From positions 992,001 through 1,056,000 of the forward strand of contig NZ_CP016444.1 in NCBI RefSeq assembly GCF_001742165.1: DNA of 64,000 nucleotides. The letters run 5' to 3'. Both the position numbers and the translations under genes were made by a program. The notes beneath the pieces were generated by a model. That model did not search any database, had not been told where the DNA came from, and worked only from the letters and a program-made list of their open reading frames with translations. Below, piece by piece: positions 1-8,297 of the stretch (the first letter of the stretch is position 1; every line of letters starts with the position of its first letter). Source of the stretch: Burkholderia stabilis. Its GTDB lineage: Bacteria > Pseudomonadota > Gammaproteobacteria > Burkholderiales > Burkholderiaceae.

Positions 1-1
1 T

Positions 2-580
2 GAGCAATTCCTGAACCCGAAAGTCAATGATCGCAGAGATCGCTATTCCGCCGATACAATGGAGAATCGCCTAAGATTCACTCTTGACGTGCTAGATGCT
101 GTCGTCGCTAGGATCGGACGCGAGCGTGTCGGTATCCGTCTTTCACCCTATGGGCGGCTCTTCGATATGCGGCACTACGACGAAATTGATGAAACGTACA
201 CTGCGCTGGTTGCAGCGCTGGGCGAGCGCGGCATTGCGTACGTTCACATTATGGATCAGTCCGGTTTCGCAGCGGCGGAAACGATTAAAATGGCCGGGGA
301 GTCCGTCTCTGATCGTATTCAACAACTGCTCAAGGCTTTCCGCAAGACTCTGCCGGAGACTGCACTTATCCTCGCTGGCGGAATGACCAAAGAGCGCGCA
401 GAAGCCCTTATCGCGGATGGAACGGTCGATCTCGCAGGATTCGGTCAGCCGTTTATCTCGAACCCCGATCTCGTAGCGCGATTGAAAAATGGGTGGGCAC
501 TAACCGATCCTGATCGTTCCACGTACTATGGCGGCGATTCACGAGGTCTGATTGATTACTCTCCGTTCGTGGAGGCCTAG
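2..580 (+). CDS. Old Yellow Enzyme-family NADH:flavin oxidoreductase, 3' part
   Basis: This is the C-terminal part of an FMN-dependent ene-reductase (OYE/NemA family), which reduces C=C bonds conjugated to carbonyls. The reading frame is open from base 2, and residues encoded before the first ATG at 59 ([15 protein letters not shown]) match the family block around ENR, so the gene starts outside the window and the ATG is internal. Further family signatures are RLSPYG, the beta-strand and phosphate-binding stretch LAGGMT, and [12 protein letters not shown] with the tail [12 protein letters not shown]. It is on the same strand as the catabolic genes downstream. An ene-reductase fits upstream of a Baeyer-Villiger monooxygenase in degrading an unsaturated cyclic ketone, but the substrate is not visible from sequence. 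Confidence 0.88.
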   Translation, partial: EQFLNPKVNDRRDRYSADTMENRLRFTLDVLDAVVARIGRERVGIRLSPYGRLFDMRHYDEIDETYTALVAALGERGIAYVHIMDQSGFAAAETIKMAGESVSDRIQQLLKAFRKTLPETALILAGGMTKERAEALIADGTVDLAGFGQPFISNPDLVARLKNGWALTDPDRSTYYGGDSRGLIDYSPFVEA

Positions 581-665
581 CAGGCTGTTGAAGTATCGGT
601 AGTAACGTCATCGCGGAATGACCCTGAAACGTTGAGGGAAGCCCCCACTTGCCCCTCAAGAGATC

Positions 666-975
666 GTGCGCGGCGCCGACGCATTCACGGAAAGTTTGTT
701 TTCCATGCGCAAGCCGGAAGACTTCGTTCCGAAGTCGCATCCGTTGCGTTCGATCCGTGTCATGGCCAACGAAGCACTGGCGAAGATGGATCGGTTTTTT
801 GCCGGGATGTGCGATGCCAATATCAAGAGTGGGCGACCGAGCATCCCGCCGGAGAAGTTGCTGCGAGCCATGCTGATCCAGGTGCTCTATAGCATCCGTT
901 CGGATGCGCCAACTGATGGAGCAGGTGCAACACAACCGGCTTTGTCAAGTTGGCGCCCGGAGGCGATCTGTGTAG
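666..975 (+). pseudogene. IS5-type transposase N-terminal remnant, frameshifted
   Basis: A GTG-initiated frame encodes the N-terminal domain of an IS5-group transposase (signatures ESLFSMRKPEDF, HPLRSIR, GRPSIPPEKLLRAML, VLYSIRS). After YSIRS, near 900, the frame is lost. The next frame continues the family sequence (RQLMEQVQHNRL) and stops at 973-975, so at least one indel is present and the whole DDE catalytic domain is missing. The stretch just upstream (from about 581, caggctgttgaa) resembles the terminal repeat of such elements. It marks the boundary between the reductase and the MFS gene, and no product is expected. Confidence 0.82.
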
Positions 976-1092
976 TCAAAGAGTAGCTATCCCTATCAGA
1001 AAGATTTTTCAGCTGCGTCCGTAGTATTTACGAATCCCGGCCGTCCCTCAAAATGCTCCGGCGTTACGGTGGTATCGCAGCAATCGACTGGC

Positions 1093-2487
1093 TTACTCGA
1101 GCAATCGTGCCGCCTTGCCAGGCAGATCCACGTCGACACTGTCGCATGCCGGAGAAGACGTAGTGGGGTCATCGTATCGCTCGCTTTCTCTGACACAGTC
1201 GCGATTGACGTAGCGCGTCGCAGCGGCAAAGAGAATCGAGGAAACTACATAGAGCGTAAGACCGCACAAGATGGAGTAGCGCAATGATTGCTCGCCGAAA
1301 TGTGCGCGCATCGCGTCCGACAAGGCGCCAAGAATCAGGCTTCCGAGTCCGACGCCGATCAGATTGTTGATGAACAAAAAGCATGCAGAGGCGGTAGCGC
1401 GTGCTGGCGGAGGCGCGAGCAGTTGGATCGACGAGATGATCGGGCTAAACCAAACGTAGGACAGCGCGGCGGGAACGACGAACAACAGAAGCGCGACGAA
1501 TGCGGATGGCATCATCAATCCGGCGATATAGAACGGTACAGCCGCCGCCAACATAGCTGCGCCGACGCGGACATGCGCGGCCGGATTGTCGGGGCCGAAG
1601 CGGTCTCCGAGCCAGCCACCCAGCCACACGCCCAGCACACCGCTGACGAGGACGACAGTGCCATAGCCCATTGAGATAGTGGTGAGGCCCAGGCCGAAGG
1701 TTCGGCTGAAAAATGCCGGCAGCCAAAACACCAACCCGTAATTCATCAACGATGCGAGGGATGAACCGAACGCTAGAAACAGAAAGCTTGGCTTACGTAC
1801 AAGCAATGCCACGATCGCGCTGAGGCTCGGAGGGGCAGCAGTTTCGAGCGTGGACGTCCGCCCCTCGACGGCGCGCACAGGTTCGCGCACTAACACGCGA
1901 AATATTGGTGTCAACAGCAGTCCCGCCAACCCGACCACGATGAATGCGGTGCGCCAGTTGACGGCATTGGCGATCCAGCCCCCAAGCATGATGCCTGCGG
2001 CCGACCCGATCGGAATGCCGAACGCATAGATAGCGATAGCACGACTACGTAGGTGCTTTGGGAAGTAGTCGGTGATCAATGCGAATGATGGTGCAACGCC
2101 GCCGGCCTCCCCGACACCCACGCCCATACGGTACGCAAACATGTGCCAGAAATTTGTCGCTGTGCCGCACAGCGCGGTGAAGAGGCTCCACAGTCCGAGC
2201 GAGATCGTGATGATCCAGGTGCGGCTTTTGCGATCCGCCAGCCAGGCAATAGGAATCCCAAGACCGGCATAGAAGATTGCGAACGCTACACCACCCAAGG
2301 TGCCCAATTGCGTGTCCGTCAATCCGAGTTCGTGCTTGATCGGAATGACGAGGATCCCGATGATCTGCCGGTCTATCCAGTTCAGTGCGTACACCAGCAG
2401 CAGCATACCGAGTACTAGCCAACGGTACCCGCTCGCGTGGGGCGATGCTGGTGTTGCCGTCGGTCGTTGTTGTGTCTTGTCCCGCAT
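1093..2487 (-). CDS. MFS transporter, spinster/organic-anion type
   Basis: A 464-residue major facilitator superfamily permease with twelve predicted membrane segments, probably importing the growth substrate or an intermediate of the island. The N-terminal helix (LVLGMLLLVYALNWIDRQ), the loop motif GIPIAWLADRKSR and the second-half repeat WLGGWLGDR are MFS signatures. The start at 2487 was chosen because GGAGG lies just ahead of this ATG; a longer frame back to 2595 lacks support and would run into the regulatory region. It is transcribed away from the hydratase operon, and the shared intergenic region carries two GGTATACC-like sites. Substrate unknown. Confidence 0.88.
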   Translation of the reverse strand: MRDKTQQRPTATPASPHASGYRWLVLGMLLLVYALNWIDRQIIGILVIPIKHELGLTDTQLGTLGGVAFAIFYAGLGIPIAWLADRKSRTWIITISLGLWSLFTALCGTATNFWHMFAYRMGVGVGEAGGVAPSFALITDYFPKHLRSRAIAIYAFGIPIGSAAGIMLGGWIANAVNWRTAFIVVGLAGLLLTPIFRVLVREPVRAVEGRTSTLETAAPPSLSAIVALLVRKPSFLFLAFGSSLASLMNYGLVFWLPAFFSRTFGLGLTTISMGYGTVVLVSGVLGVWLGGWLGDRFGPDNPAAHVRVGAAMLAAAVPFYIAGLMMPSAFVALLLFVVPAALSYVWFSPIISSIQLLAPPPARATASACFLFINNLIGVGLGSLILGALSDAMRAHFGEQSLRYSILCGLTLYVVSSILFAAATRYVNRDCVRESERYDDPTTSSPACDSVDVDLPGKAARLLE

Positions 2488-2597
2488 GAAACCTCCAGTG
2501 ATATGTGCCCCAAAGCGCATGACGGAGGGGCAGCAAGCTGGTGCCAGAACATCGCACGCATCACCGTCCCCGCACGAAAAGAATACAGAACTCACAT

Positions 2598-2609
2598 TTG
2601 GTATTCCAA
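2598..2609. promoter_or_regulatory. Candidate GntR operator (TTGGTATTCCAA)
   Basis: A near-palindrome between the divergent MFS and hydratase genes. Its core, GGTATTCC, differs by one base from the GGTATACC site at 8019-8026. It lies about 110 bp ahead of the MFS start. Binding by the GntR/FCD protein encoded at 6836-7486 is an inference. Confidence 0.4.
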
Positions 2610-2750
2610 TTGGGGGTTATCACTAGAATCTAACTCGGATGGAGGACGCCTGAAATTGGCAAAATCGCCCATGATTCCTCGAAGAATGCGCGTTTACCAC
2701 GACAACAAAGCGATCGATGGTGATTGATTGAGGTATCCCAAAACTATATC

Positions 2751-2760
2751 CTGTATACCG
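2751..2760. promoter_or_regulatory. Candidate GntR operator (CTGTATACCG)
   Basis: Contains the GTATAC core and lies only 21 bp ahead of the hydratase ATG, a position where a bound repressor would block transcription. It is one of four similar sites in this island and none was noticed elsewhere in non-coding DNA. Confidence 0.42.
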
Positions 2761-2781
2761 ATTTGTTAGAGAGGAGGGGGT

Positions 2782-3504
2782 ATGTCTGAGGATGTGGTTT
2801 TGTATCAATCAGTCGACGGTGTTGCGATCGTCACGATCAATCGGTCGGCCAAGAAGAACGCAATCAATCGTGCTGTCGCGAAAGGGCTCGAGGAAGCGTG
2901 GCGACGGTTTGAGCTCGGTGGGGAGCGTGTAGCGGTGTTGACCGGGGCGGATGGTGATTTCACGGCAGGAATTGATATTGGTGAACCGCCGACGACGTCG
3001 AACTGGGCGCCGAACCTCGCGGTGCCGATAAGCAAACCTGTGATCGCTGCAGTGGAAGGATGGTGTATCGGTGCCGGGATGATCATGCTTCAACAGGCGG
3101 ACCTCTGTATTGCCGCGTCGTCAGCGCGCTTTCGCTATCCCGAGGCGCGTATCGGACTAACGCGGGGTTTCGCAGTGGGTCTTGCCGCTAAGGTTCCGCA
3201 CAAGCTGGCGATGGAAATTCTGTTGCGGGGTGCTGTCGTGAGTGCTGGCGACGCGCATCGAGTCGGCCTGGTGAACCGCGTGGTCGAGCCTGGACAATCG
3301 CTTGCCTTGGCGCTCGACTGGGCTCGTGAAATCGCTGCGGCCGATCCCCATGCGGTGGCATATATCAAAGCAGGTGTCGATGCCACTGTGCCGCGCGGCG
3401 CGGCCGAGCATGCGGAGCGAGTGCGTTGGTTGACCGAACAGGTACCTGCCAATCGTCGCCTGCTGGCCGGCGAGATTTCAATTGCTCAGTTGAAGGAGGT
3501 GTGA
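2782..3504 (+). CDS. Enoyl-CoA hydratase/isomerase family protein
   Basis: A 240-residue crotonase-fold protein, slightly shorter than the usual 255-260. It probably acts on a CoA thioester produced from the ring-cleavage acid. The oxyanion-hole regions are DFTAGIDI and WCIGAGM. Both residues equivalent to the catalytic glutamates of classical hydratase are kept (PEARIGL and AMEILL), although the glycine-rich loop between them is atypical (RGFAVG instead of PGAGG), so the reaction may be another crotonase activity. The start has a strong GAGGAGG. It is followed after 3 bp by the CoA-transferase and heads a three-gene operon preceded by a candidate GntR operator. Confidence 0.88.
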   Translation: MSEDVVLYQSVDGVAIVTINRSAKKNAINRAVAKGLEEAWRRFELGGERVAVLTGADGDFTAGIDIGEPPTTSNWAPNLAVPISKPVIAAVEGWCIGAGMIMLQQADLCIAASSARFRYPEARIGLTRGFAVGLAAKVPHKLAMEILLRGAVVSAGDAHRVGLVNRVVEPGQSLALALDWAREIAAADPHAVAYIKAGVDATVPRGAAEHAERVRWLTEQVPANRRLLAGEISIAQLKEV

Positions 3505-3507
3505 CCG

Positions 3508-4707
3508 ATGAAGCAAACGCCACACGGACAACCCATGCAGCCCCCTTTGCGCAACTTGCGCGTCCTTGACCTGACCCATTTCTTGTCGGGTCCATTCGCA
3601 ACGATGATCCTCGGAGATCTGGGTGCGGAAATTATCAAGATCGAGCCGCCGGGCGGTGATCCCACCCGGCAGATACCGCCATTTCATGACGATGGTGTTG
3701 GTACGTTCTATTTCAGCGTTAACCGGAACAAGAAGAGTTTGGTGCTTGATCTGAAGCGTGACGACGATCGTGAAACCTTTCTCTCTCTCGTGGAAACTGC
3801 CGATGTCGTGTGCGAGAACTTTCGCCCAGGCGTGTTGGAGCGGCTGGGAATTGGTTACGACACGCTTGTCGAGCGCAAGCCGGACATCGTGCTGTGTTCG
3901 ATCTTCGGATTTGACAGCGAGGGGGAGTATGCCGACCGGCCGGCCGTTGATACGCTGGTTCAGGCACTGAGCGGCGTCATGAGCCTTACCGGTGAGCGCG
4001 ACGGGCCGCCGGCGCGAGTCGGTATCCAGATCGGTGATACCGGTGCGGGCTTGTGGGCTGCGATTGCCGTGCTCGCCGGATTGCAAGGGCGCCATGCCGA
4101 CGGTAAGCCTCGTCATGTCGAGGTGTCATTGTTCGATGCGCAGCTCGGTCTTCTCGTCTGGCAGGCTCAGGATTTCCTGTCGTTTGGAACCGTTTATACG
4201 CGCATGGGAACAAGGCACGCGACGTTGCCGCCGAGTCAAGCATTCCGGTGCGCAGACGGGCGCTATGTCTACGCTACACCCAGCGCGTTACCTCGCTGGT
4301 GGCGGGGCTACTGCGAAGCACTTCATCTCCCTCACCTCGAGACGGATGCACGTTTTTCCGATCTGTCGTTGCGACAGCGTAATCGAGATGAGCTTGAAAC
4401 GTTGCTCGAAGCACAGTTTGCGAGCCGCGACTCGGATTACTGGGTCGAGCAGTTTCGAAAACACGACGTTCCTGCGGCCCTGGTGCAAACCGTAAAGGAA
4501 GCATTTGAGTTCCCAACTGTCAAGCGTCGAAACATGATCATTAGTGTTAGTAATGCGAATGGAAGTGTCGCTCGCATGGTTGGAAACCCGGTCAAGACAG
4601 GGGCGGAGGAGCGGTTCAGCGTACCACCGGGACTTGGTGAGCACACGCACGAAATTCTTGAACATATCAAAGCACGGAGTGGCATTCACGATGAACACAA
4701 CAAATAA
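3508..4707 (+). CDS. Class III (CaiB/BaiF) CoA-transferase
   Basis: A 399-residue family III CoA-transferase that moves CoA between acids, probably activating a carboxylic acid intermediate using a CoA donor. The N-terminal block (LRVLDLTHFLSGPFA, LGAEIIKIEPPGGDPTR) and CENFRPGVLERLGIGY are typical. The aspartate that forms the acyl intermediate in this family aligns with D177 in the sequence GDTGAG. GAAGGAGG lies ahead of the ATG. The gene sits between two crotonase-family genes, overlaps the second by 17 bp, and is probably translated coupled to it. The actual acid substrate cannot be read from the sequence. Confidence 0.9.
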   Translation: MKQTPHGQPMQPPLRNLRVLDLTHFLSGPFATMILGDLGAEIIKIEPPGGDPTRQIPPFHDDGVGTFYFSVNRNKKSLVLDLKRDDDRETFLSLVETADVVCENFRPGVLERLGIGYDTLVERKPDIVLCSIFGFDSEGEYADRPAVDTLVQALSGVMSLTGERDGPPARVGIQIGDTGAGLWAAIAVLAGLQGRHADGKPRHVEVSLFDAQLGLLVWQAQDFLSFGTVYTRMGTRHATLPPSQAFRCADGRYVYATPSALPRWWRGYCEALHLPHLETDARFSDLSLRQRNRDELETLLEAQFASRDSDYWVEQFRKHDVPAALVQTVKEAFEFPTVKRRNMIISVSNANGSVARMVGNPVKTGAEERFSVPPGLGEHTHEILEHIKARSGIHDEHNK

Positions 4708-5554
4708 TTCGCCGTCGTCCGAGGACCCGGTTTTGTTCGAAACGGTCGGCAACGTGGCGTTGCTTACGCTGAATCGCCCTGAAGTTCGAAATGCCCAGAA
4801 TGGTGCGCTCCTGTATGCACTGGATCGTGCATTTGAGCGATTTGCCTACGACGATTCACTCTCTGTCGCCATCTTGAGCGGGCGTGGACCGCACTTTTCT
4901 TCCGGGCATGATCTGGGGAAAACGGCGGACCGAGAAACGTCATTTGACCGCCGATCGCTATGGTGGGATCACGTTGGAAAACGTGGCGCCGACAACCGGT
5001 TCGCCCGCGAAAGCGAGCTGTACGTCGGACTATGCCGGCGCTGGCGTGACCTGCCTAAGCCGACAATTGCCGCCGTGCACGGTGCATGCATCATGGGCGG
5101 TTTGATGCTCGCATGGTCATGCGACTTGATTGTCGCAAGTGACGATGCGTATTTTGCCGATGCTGCAGTTGATTTTGGTATCCCGGGTGTCGAGTTGTTT
5201 GCTCATCCATGGGAACTGGGCAGTCGCCGCGCGAAGGAACTGCTCTTTACCGCGGAGCGTCTGACTGCCGCGGATGCACATCGGCTCGGCATGGTCAGTA
5301 GAGTGGTTCCGCGTGCGCAGTTGATGGATGAGGCGCTCACACTTGCTTCGCGTATCGCCGAGCGACCACGCCTGGGGTTGGCGCTTGCGAAACAGGCCGT
5401 CAATCAGTGCGACGACCTGATGGGTTACCGCAGCGGCACCGACTTGGCGTTCGGCCTTCATCACCTTGCGCATACGCACAACGCTGAAGTGGGTGAGAGT
5501 CCGAACGGGAAAGGTTCGCCACAGGCAGTGAAGCGTGCACTGGCTGGTGATTGA
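4691..5554 (+). CDS. Enoyl-CoA hydratase/isomerase family protein (second copy)
   Basis: A 287-residue crotonase-family protein. The ATG at 4691 was chosen because the protein then begins with a short disordered segment followed by the family start (VALLTLNRPEVRNAQN); the longer frame from 4544 lies inside the CoA-transferase. The oxyanion-hole segments are FSSGHDL and CIMGGLM. The first classical catalytic glutamate position reads ADAAVDFG, so it is absent, while the second (KELLF) is present. This pattern suggests a reaction other than plain hydration, such as isomerisation or C-C cleavage. It is the last gene of the 2782-5554 operon. Confidence 0.87.
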   Translation: MNTTNNSPSSEDPVLFETVGNVALLTLNRPEVRNAQNGALLYALDRAFERFAYDDSLSVAILSGRGPHFSSGHDLGKTADRETSFDRRSLWWDHVGKRGADNRFARESELYVGLCRRWRDLPKPTIAAVHGACIMGGLMLAWSCDLIVASDDAYFADAAVDFGIPGVELFAHPWELGSRRAKELLFTAERLTAADAHRLGMVSRVVPRAQLMDEALTLASRIAERPRLGLALAKQAVNQCDDLMGYRSGTDLAFGLHHLAHTHNAEVGESPNGKGSPQAVKRALAGD

Positions 5555-5643
5555 CTAAGCCGAGCGTCGGATTGAGCTGCAGTGAGGCGCGGTAGTTAGC
5601 TGCCGCGCACTCGATAAAAATACAAGCAGGTTTGGAGGACGAC

Positions 5644-6753
5644 ATGAGGAGGCACTACGTGGCTGCGACCATGCTTTGCGTGGTCGCAGGGACGGTGCAC
5701 GCACAAAACGTGACACTGTATGGAATAGTCGATGGGGCGATCACGATGGCCTGGCCGGGATACGGCAGCCACGTCGCGTTCCGGGAGGATTCGGGTGTCA
5801 GCAATGGGAGCCGTTTCGGTTTCCTCGGTAATGAAGATCTCGGCGGTGGTTTGCACGCGAAGTTCCAGCTTGAGAATGGATTCGCATCTAATACGGGTGT
5901 GGCCCAGCAGGGCGGTGCGATCTTCGGGCGCCAGGCGTGGGTTGGTTTGACATCCGATCGAGGCTGGAGTGTGACTCTTGGCAGGCAGTATTCACCGGTC
6001 GATATCTCGCTCGCGCTGAGCGACGCAGCATCTCAGATATTCTGGGGCAATACGCTCGTGACCGGAAACGGTATCTATCAGAGCCCGCTCGCGACGAGTG
6101 GATCAGCGGGCCTCAATTCGACTGCTCGGGTCAACAATTCGCTCCTGGGTAGCTTCAGTCGCGGCAGTTTCGAGTTGAAGGTTATCGGTTCCACCGGCGA
6201 CCAGAACGCGGCGCGAACAGGCTTTTTATACGGCGGTAGTCTCACTTACTCAAACGACGCGGTCTATCTGACAGCCGCATTCAACCGATTTCGCCAATAT
6301 GCGGCCGATATCCCGACAGGTGCGGCGGGAGCCTGGCAAACGGAGGCGACATTCGGTGTGGTCTACCGTTTCGGCTTCGGCAAGGTCTACGCGGGTTACT
6401 ATTTTTTCAATCCATCAGAAGAGAACAAGAATTTGACCGCGACGACGTTTACCAGTACCAATACTTATTGGATCGGCATTCGTATCCCGGTGTTTGTGGT
6501 CGACGATCTGATCGCCGAGGTACTTCGAACCCGATTCAACTATGCAGACTCGCACGGGTCGGGGACAACCATCGGCATAACGTATGCACACTATCTGTCG
6601 AAGAAAACGACTGTCTACGTTACGTACGGTCAGGTCAACAACGCAGCGAACGCGGCAGCGATCTTATGGGGCGGTACTGCAGTGGTCAGCTATCCTGGGA
6701 AGCCGGGGGCAAACCCGCGGGCGTTCTCCATCGGAATTCGACAATTGTTTTGA
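5644..6753 (+). CDS. Outer-membrane porin (Burkholderia OmpC/Porin_4 type)
   Basis: A 369-residue trimeric general-porin family protein of the outer membrane, likely giving the island's substrate entry to the periplasm. It has a cleavable signal peptide (MRRHYVAATMLCVVAGTVHA, then QNVTLYG), the opening strand VTLYGIVDGAI, the conserved NGSRFGFLGNEDLGGGL and GRQAWVGL blocks, and a C-terminal aromatic (IGIRQLF) needed for BamA-mediated insertion. The ATG at 5644 has GGAGGA at good spacing; an upstream TTG in frame at 5632 is rejected. It lies 89 bp after the second crotonase gene; that gap contains a GCGCGG/CCGCGC inverted repeat near 5586-5609. Confidence 0.92.
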   Translation: MRRHYVAATMLCVVAGTVHAQNVTLYGIVDGAITMAWPGYGSHVAFREDSGVSNGSRFGFLGNEDLGGGLHAKFQLENGFASNTGVAQQGGAIFGRQAWVGLTSDRGWSVTLGRQYSPVDISLALSDAASQIFWGNTLVTGNGIYQSPLATSGSAGLNSTARVNNSLLGSFSRGSFELKVIGSTGDQNAARTGFLYGGSLTYSNDAVYLTAAFNRFRQYAADIPTGAAGAWQTEATFGVVYRFGFGKVYAGYYFFNPSEENKNLTATTFTSTNTYWIGIRIPVFVVDDLIAEVLRTRFNYADSHGSGTTIGITYAHYLSKKTTVYVTYGQVNNAANAAAILWGGTAVVSYPGKPGANPRAFSIGIRQLF

Positions 6754-6835
6754 CTGGGTACCTGCTCAGCGAGCGAATCCGAATCAACTCCTGGCGCACC
6801 TGGTACGCTTGCAACTGCGTGCCAGGCACACAATC

Positions 6836-7486
6836 TTAACCGAGCGCCATCTTGATCGCAGCGGCGCCGCGCATCAGGTGCGTGCGGGAGACGGCTTCCG
6901 CTGTCGCTTGATCGCGTGTCCATAATGCATCGAGGATATCGCGATGCTCGGCGAATGCTTGCATGCGCTGCGCATCGCTATACAACGTCAGTGTTCGTGG
7001 AAAAACAGCAAACGGACTCATTCTATCCAGAGTCTCGATCAGACTTTTGTTGCCGCAGTGTCCGACAATTTGACGATGGAACTGCCGATTGAGATCAAGC
7101 AGGGTGTCCGTATTGGCGTTCCAGTCCTTCGACAAGGTCTCGATTTTGTCTTGCAGCACGTTGAGCTCATCAAGATCAGCAGTATTGACATGGTGAGCGG
7201 CGAGCCCAACCGCCAACGGTTCCAACTGAAGGCGAATTTGCAAAATCTCGGCGACTTTTCTCCGCAAGTCGATCACAACACGTGTTCCGCTCGGTCGAGC
7301 CTCAACGAGCCCCTCATCAAGCAGGCGCATCAATGCTTCGCGAACGGGAGTACGGCTGACGCCGAGCCGCTCCGCAAGCTTCATTTCGGTCAACGCGGTA
7401 CCGGTCGCGAACTGCCCGGAAAGCAACTGGCGCTGCAATTCCTCATATATCTGATCACGCAATTGCGCTGCATCACTAGTCGACAT
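6836..7486 (-). CDS. GntR-family transcriptional regulator, FadR/FCD subfamily
   Basis: A 216-residue DNA-binding regulator. The N-terminal winged helix (LAERLGVSRTPVREALMRLLDEGLVE) is classical GntR. The C-terminal FCD ligand domain shows the metal/acid-binding pattern (DLNRQFHRQIVGH, then EHRDIL and RTHLMRG). FCD regulators generally sense organic acids of the pathway they control, so this is the probable local regulator. The ATG at 7486 was preferred to an in-frame GTG at 7528 because the family start is close to it. A GTATAC palindrome lies 47 bp ahead, suggesting autoregulation. Confidence 0.9.
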   Translation of the reverse strand: MSTSDAAQLRDQIYEELQRQLLSGQFATGTALTEMKLAERLGVSRTPVREALMRLLDEGLVEARPSGTRVVIDLRRKVAEILQIRLQLEPLAVGLAAHHVNTADLDELNVLQDKIETLSKDWNANTDTLLDLNRQFHRQIVGHCGNKSLIETLDRMSPFAVFPRTLTLYSDAQRMQAFAEHRDILDALWTRDQATAEAVSRTHLMRGAAAIKMALG

Positions 7487-7532
7487 CGCCGAGCTATTCC
7501 TTGAATGGTCTGGACTGACGGTCCACACGCTT

Positions 7533-7542
7533 CAGTATACCA
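7533..7542. promoter_or_regulatory. Candidate GntR operator (CAGTATACCA)
   Basis: GTATAC-core site 47 bp ahead of the GntR gene start. Read on the minus strand it is TGGTATACTG, matching the site at 8018-8027 in nine of ten positions. It suggests autoregulation by inference only. Confidence 0.42.
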
Positions 7543-8297
7543 GATCTCGATACGGTACCACGCACCTAAGGTTCGGTTGGTAGAACGCTCTATGACGAGA
7601 TCTCTGCGGTAGCGCGGCAGGATGGGTGTTGAGAGGTTCGCGAGACTCGGTTGAAAAGCCTTGCGCCTAAACTTCCGCAGCCCCCACGGCGCACTGTGTC
7701 ATGCGCCGGCACAGTCCACAAAATGCACCCGTCCTAAATCGTGAGGTATTGCGCGTATCCGTCGTGCTGAGACGCGGCCACACGCTATAGTCCGCCGACT
7801 TTTGAGGGACCCATCTCTGAGGGGCGCAGACGGCGGGTTATCGCACGCGACACGCTCTAACCGGTCGCCCGCCAGGAACCGTTGCACGTGCCTCCTCAAG
7901 TTGAAAACCAAGTTCGCAACCATTCCCAAGCATGGCACTTCGGCGCCACGCTTGATCGTCGAATTGGGGAAAACCTCAGTTTCCATCAATCACCTATCTG
8001 GATACCGTTAACGAAAATGGTATACCGAATTGAATTTATGGATTCTGCATCAGTGCGACCTTGAGCGCGTATGAGTCCCGGTGCTTCGACCGGCGCGAAC
8101 TTGCGGGGGCCGTTGCGTTGCAGCCGACGTAGAAGCAGCAGAAGGTTTAACCAGGAGCGAGAGATGGCGAGGCGAGTTGTGAGGAGATGGGGGGGCCACG
8201 TAGGCCATGGCGAGAAGAGAGAGGCGATCGGTTCGTGTTCGTCGTGCAAAAGGGCTGACCACCGCGTTGGCACGGTGTATCGAGTCGGAGGGGCGTC
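7543..8297. other. 755-bp intergenic stretch between regulator and monooxygenase
   Basis: No convincing gene is visible. Open frames on both strands (for example 7699-7989 minus and 8071-8301 plus) match no family that I recognise, lack good ribosome-binding sites and overlap one another. The region contains the GGTATACC palindrome at 8019-8026 and, at its end, the GGAGG that serves the monooxygenase start. It may be the promoter region plus debris from older insertions. Confidence 0.5.
8018..8027. promoter_or_regulatory. Candidate GntR operator (TGGTATACCG)
   Basis: A perfect 8-bp palindrome GGTATACC (8019-8026), about 270 bp ahead of the monooxygenase operon. It is the best of four related sites in the island. 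FCD-type GntR proteins commonly bind palindromes with a GTATAC centre; the assignment to the protein encoded at 6836-7486 is inferred. Confidence 0.45.

Noticed and set aside
7699..7989. 96-codon minus-strand open frame between the GntR and monooxygenase genes
   Set aside because: No ribosome-binding site, no recognisable family, overlaps other open frames of equal quality.
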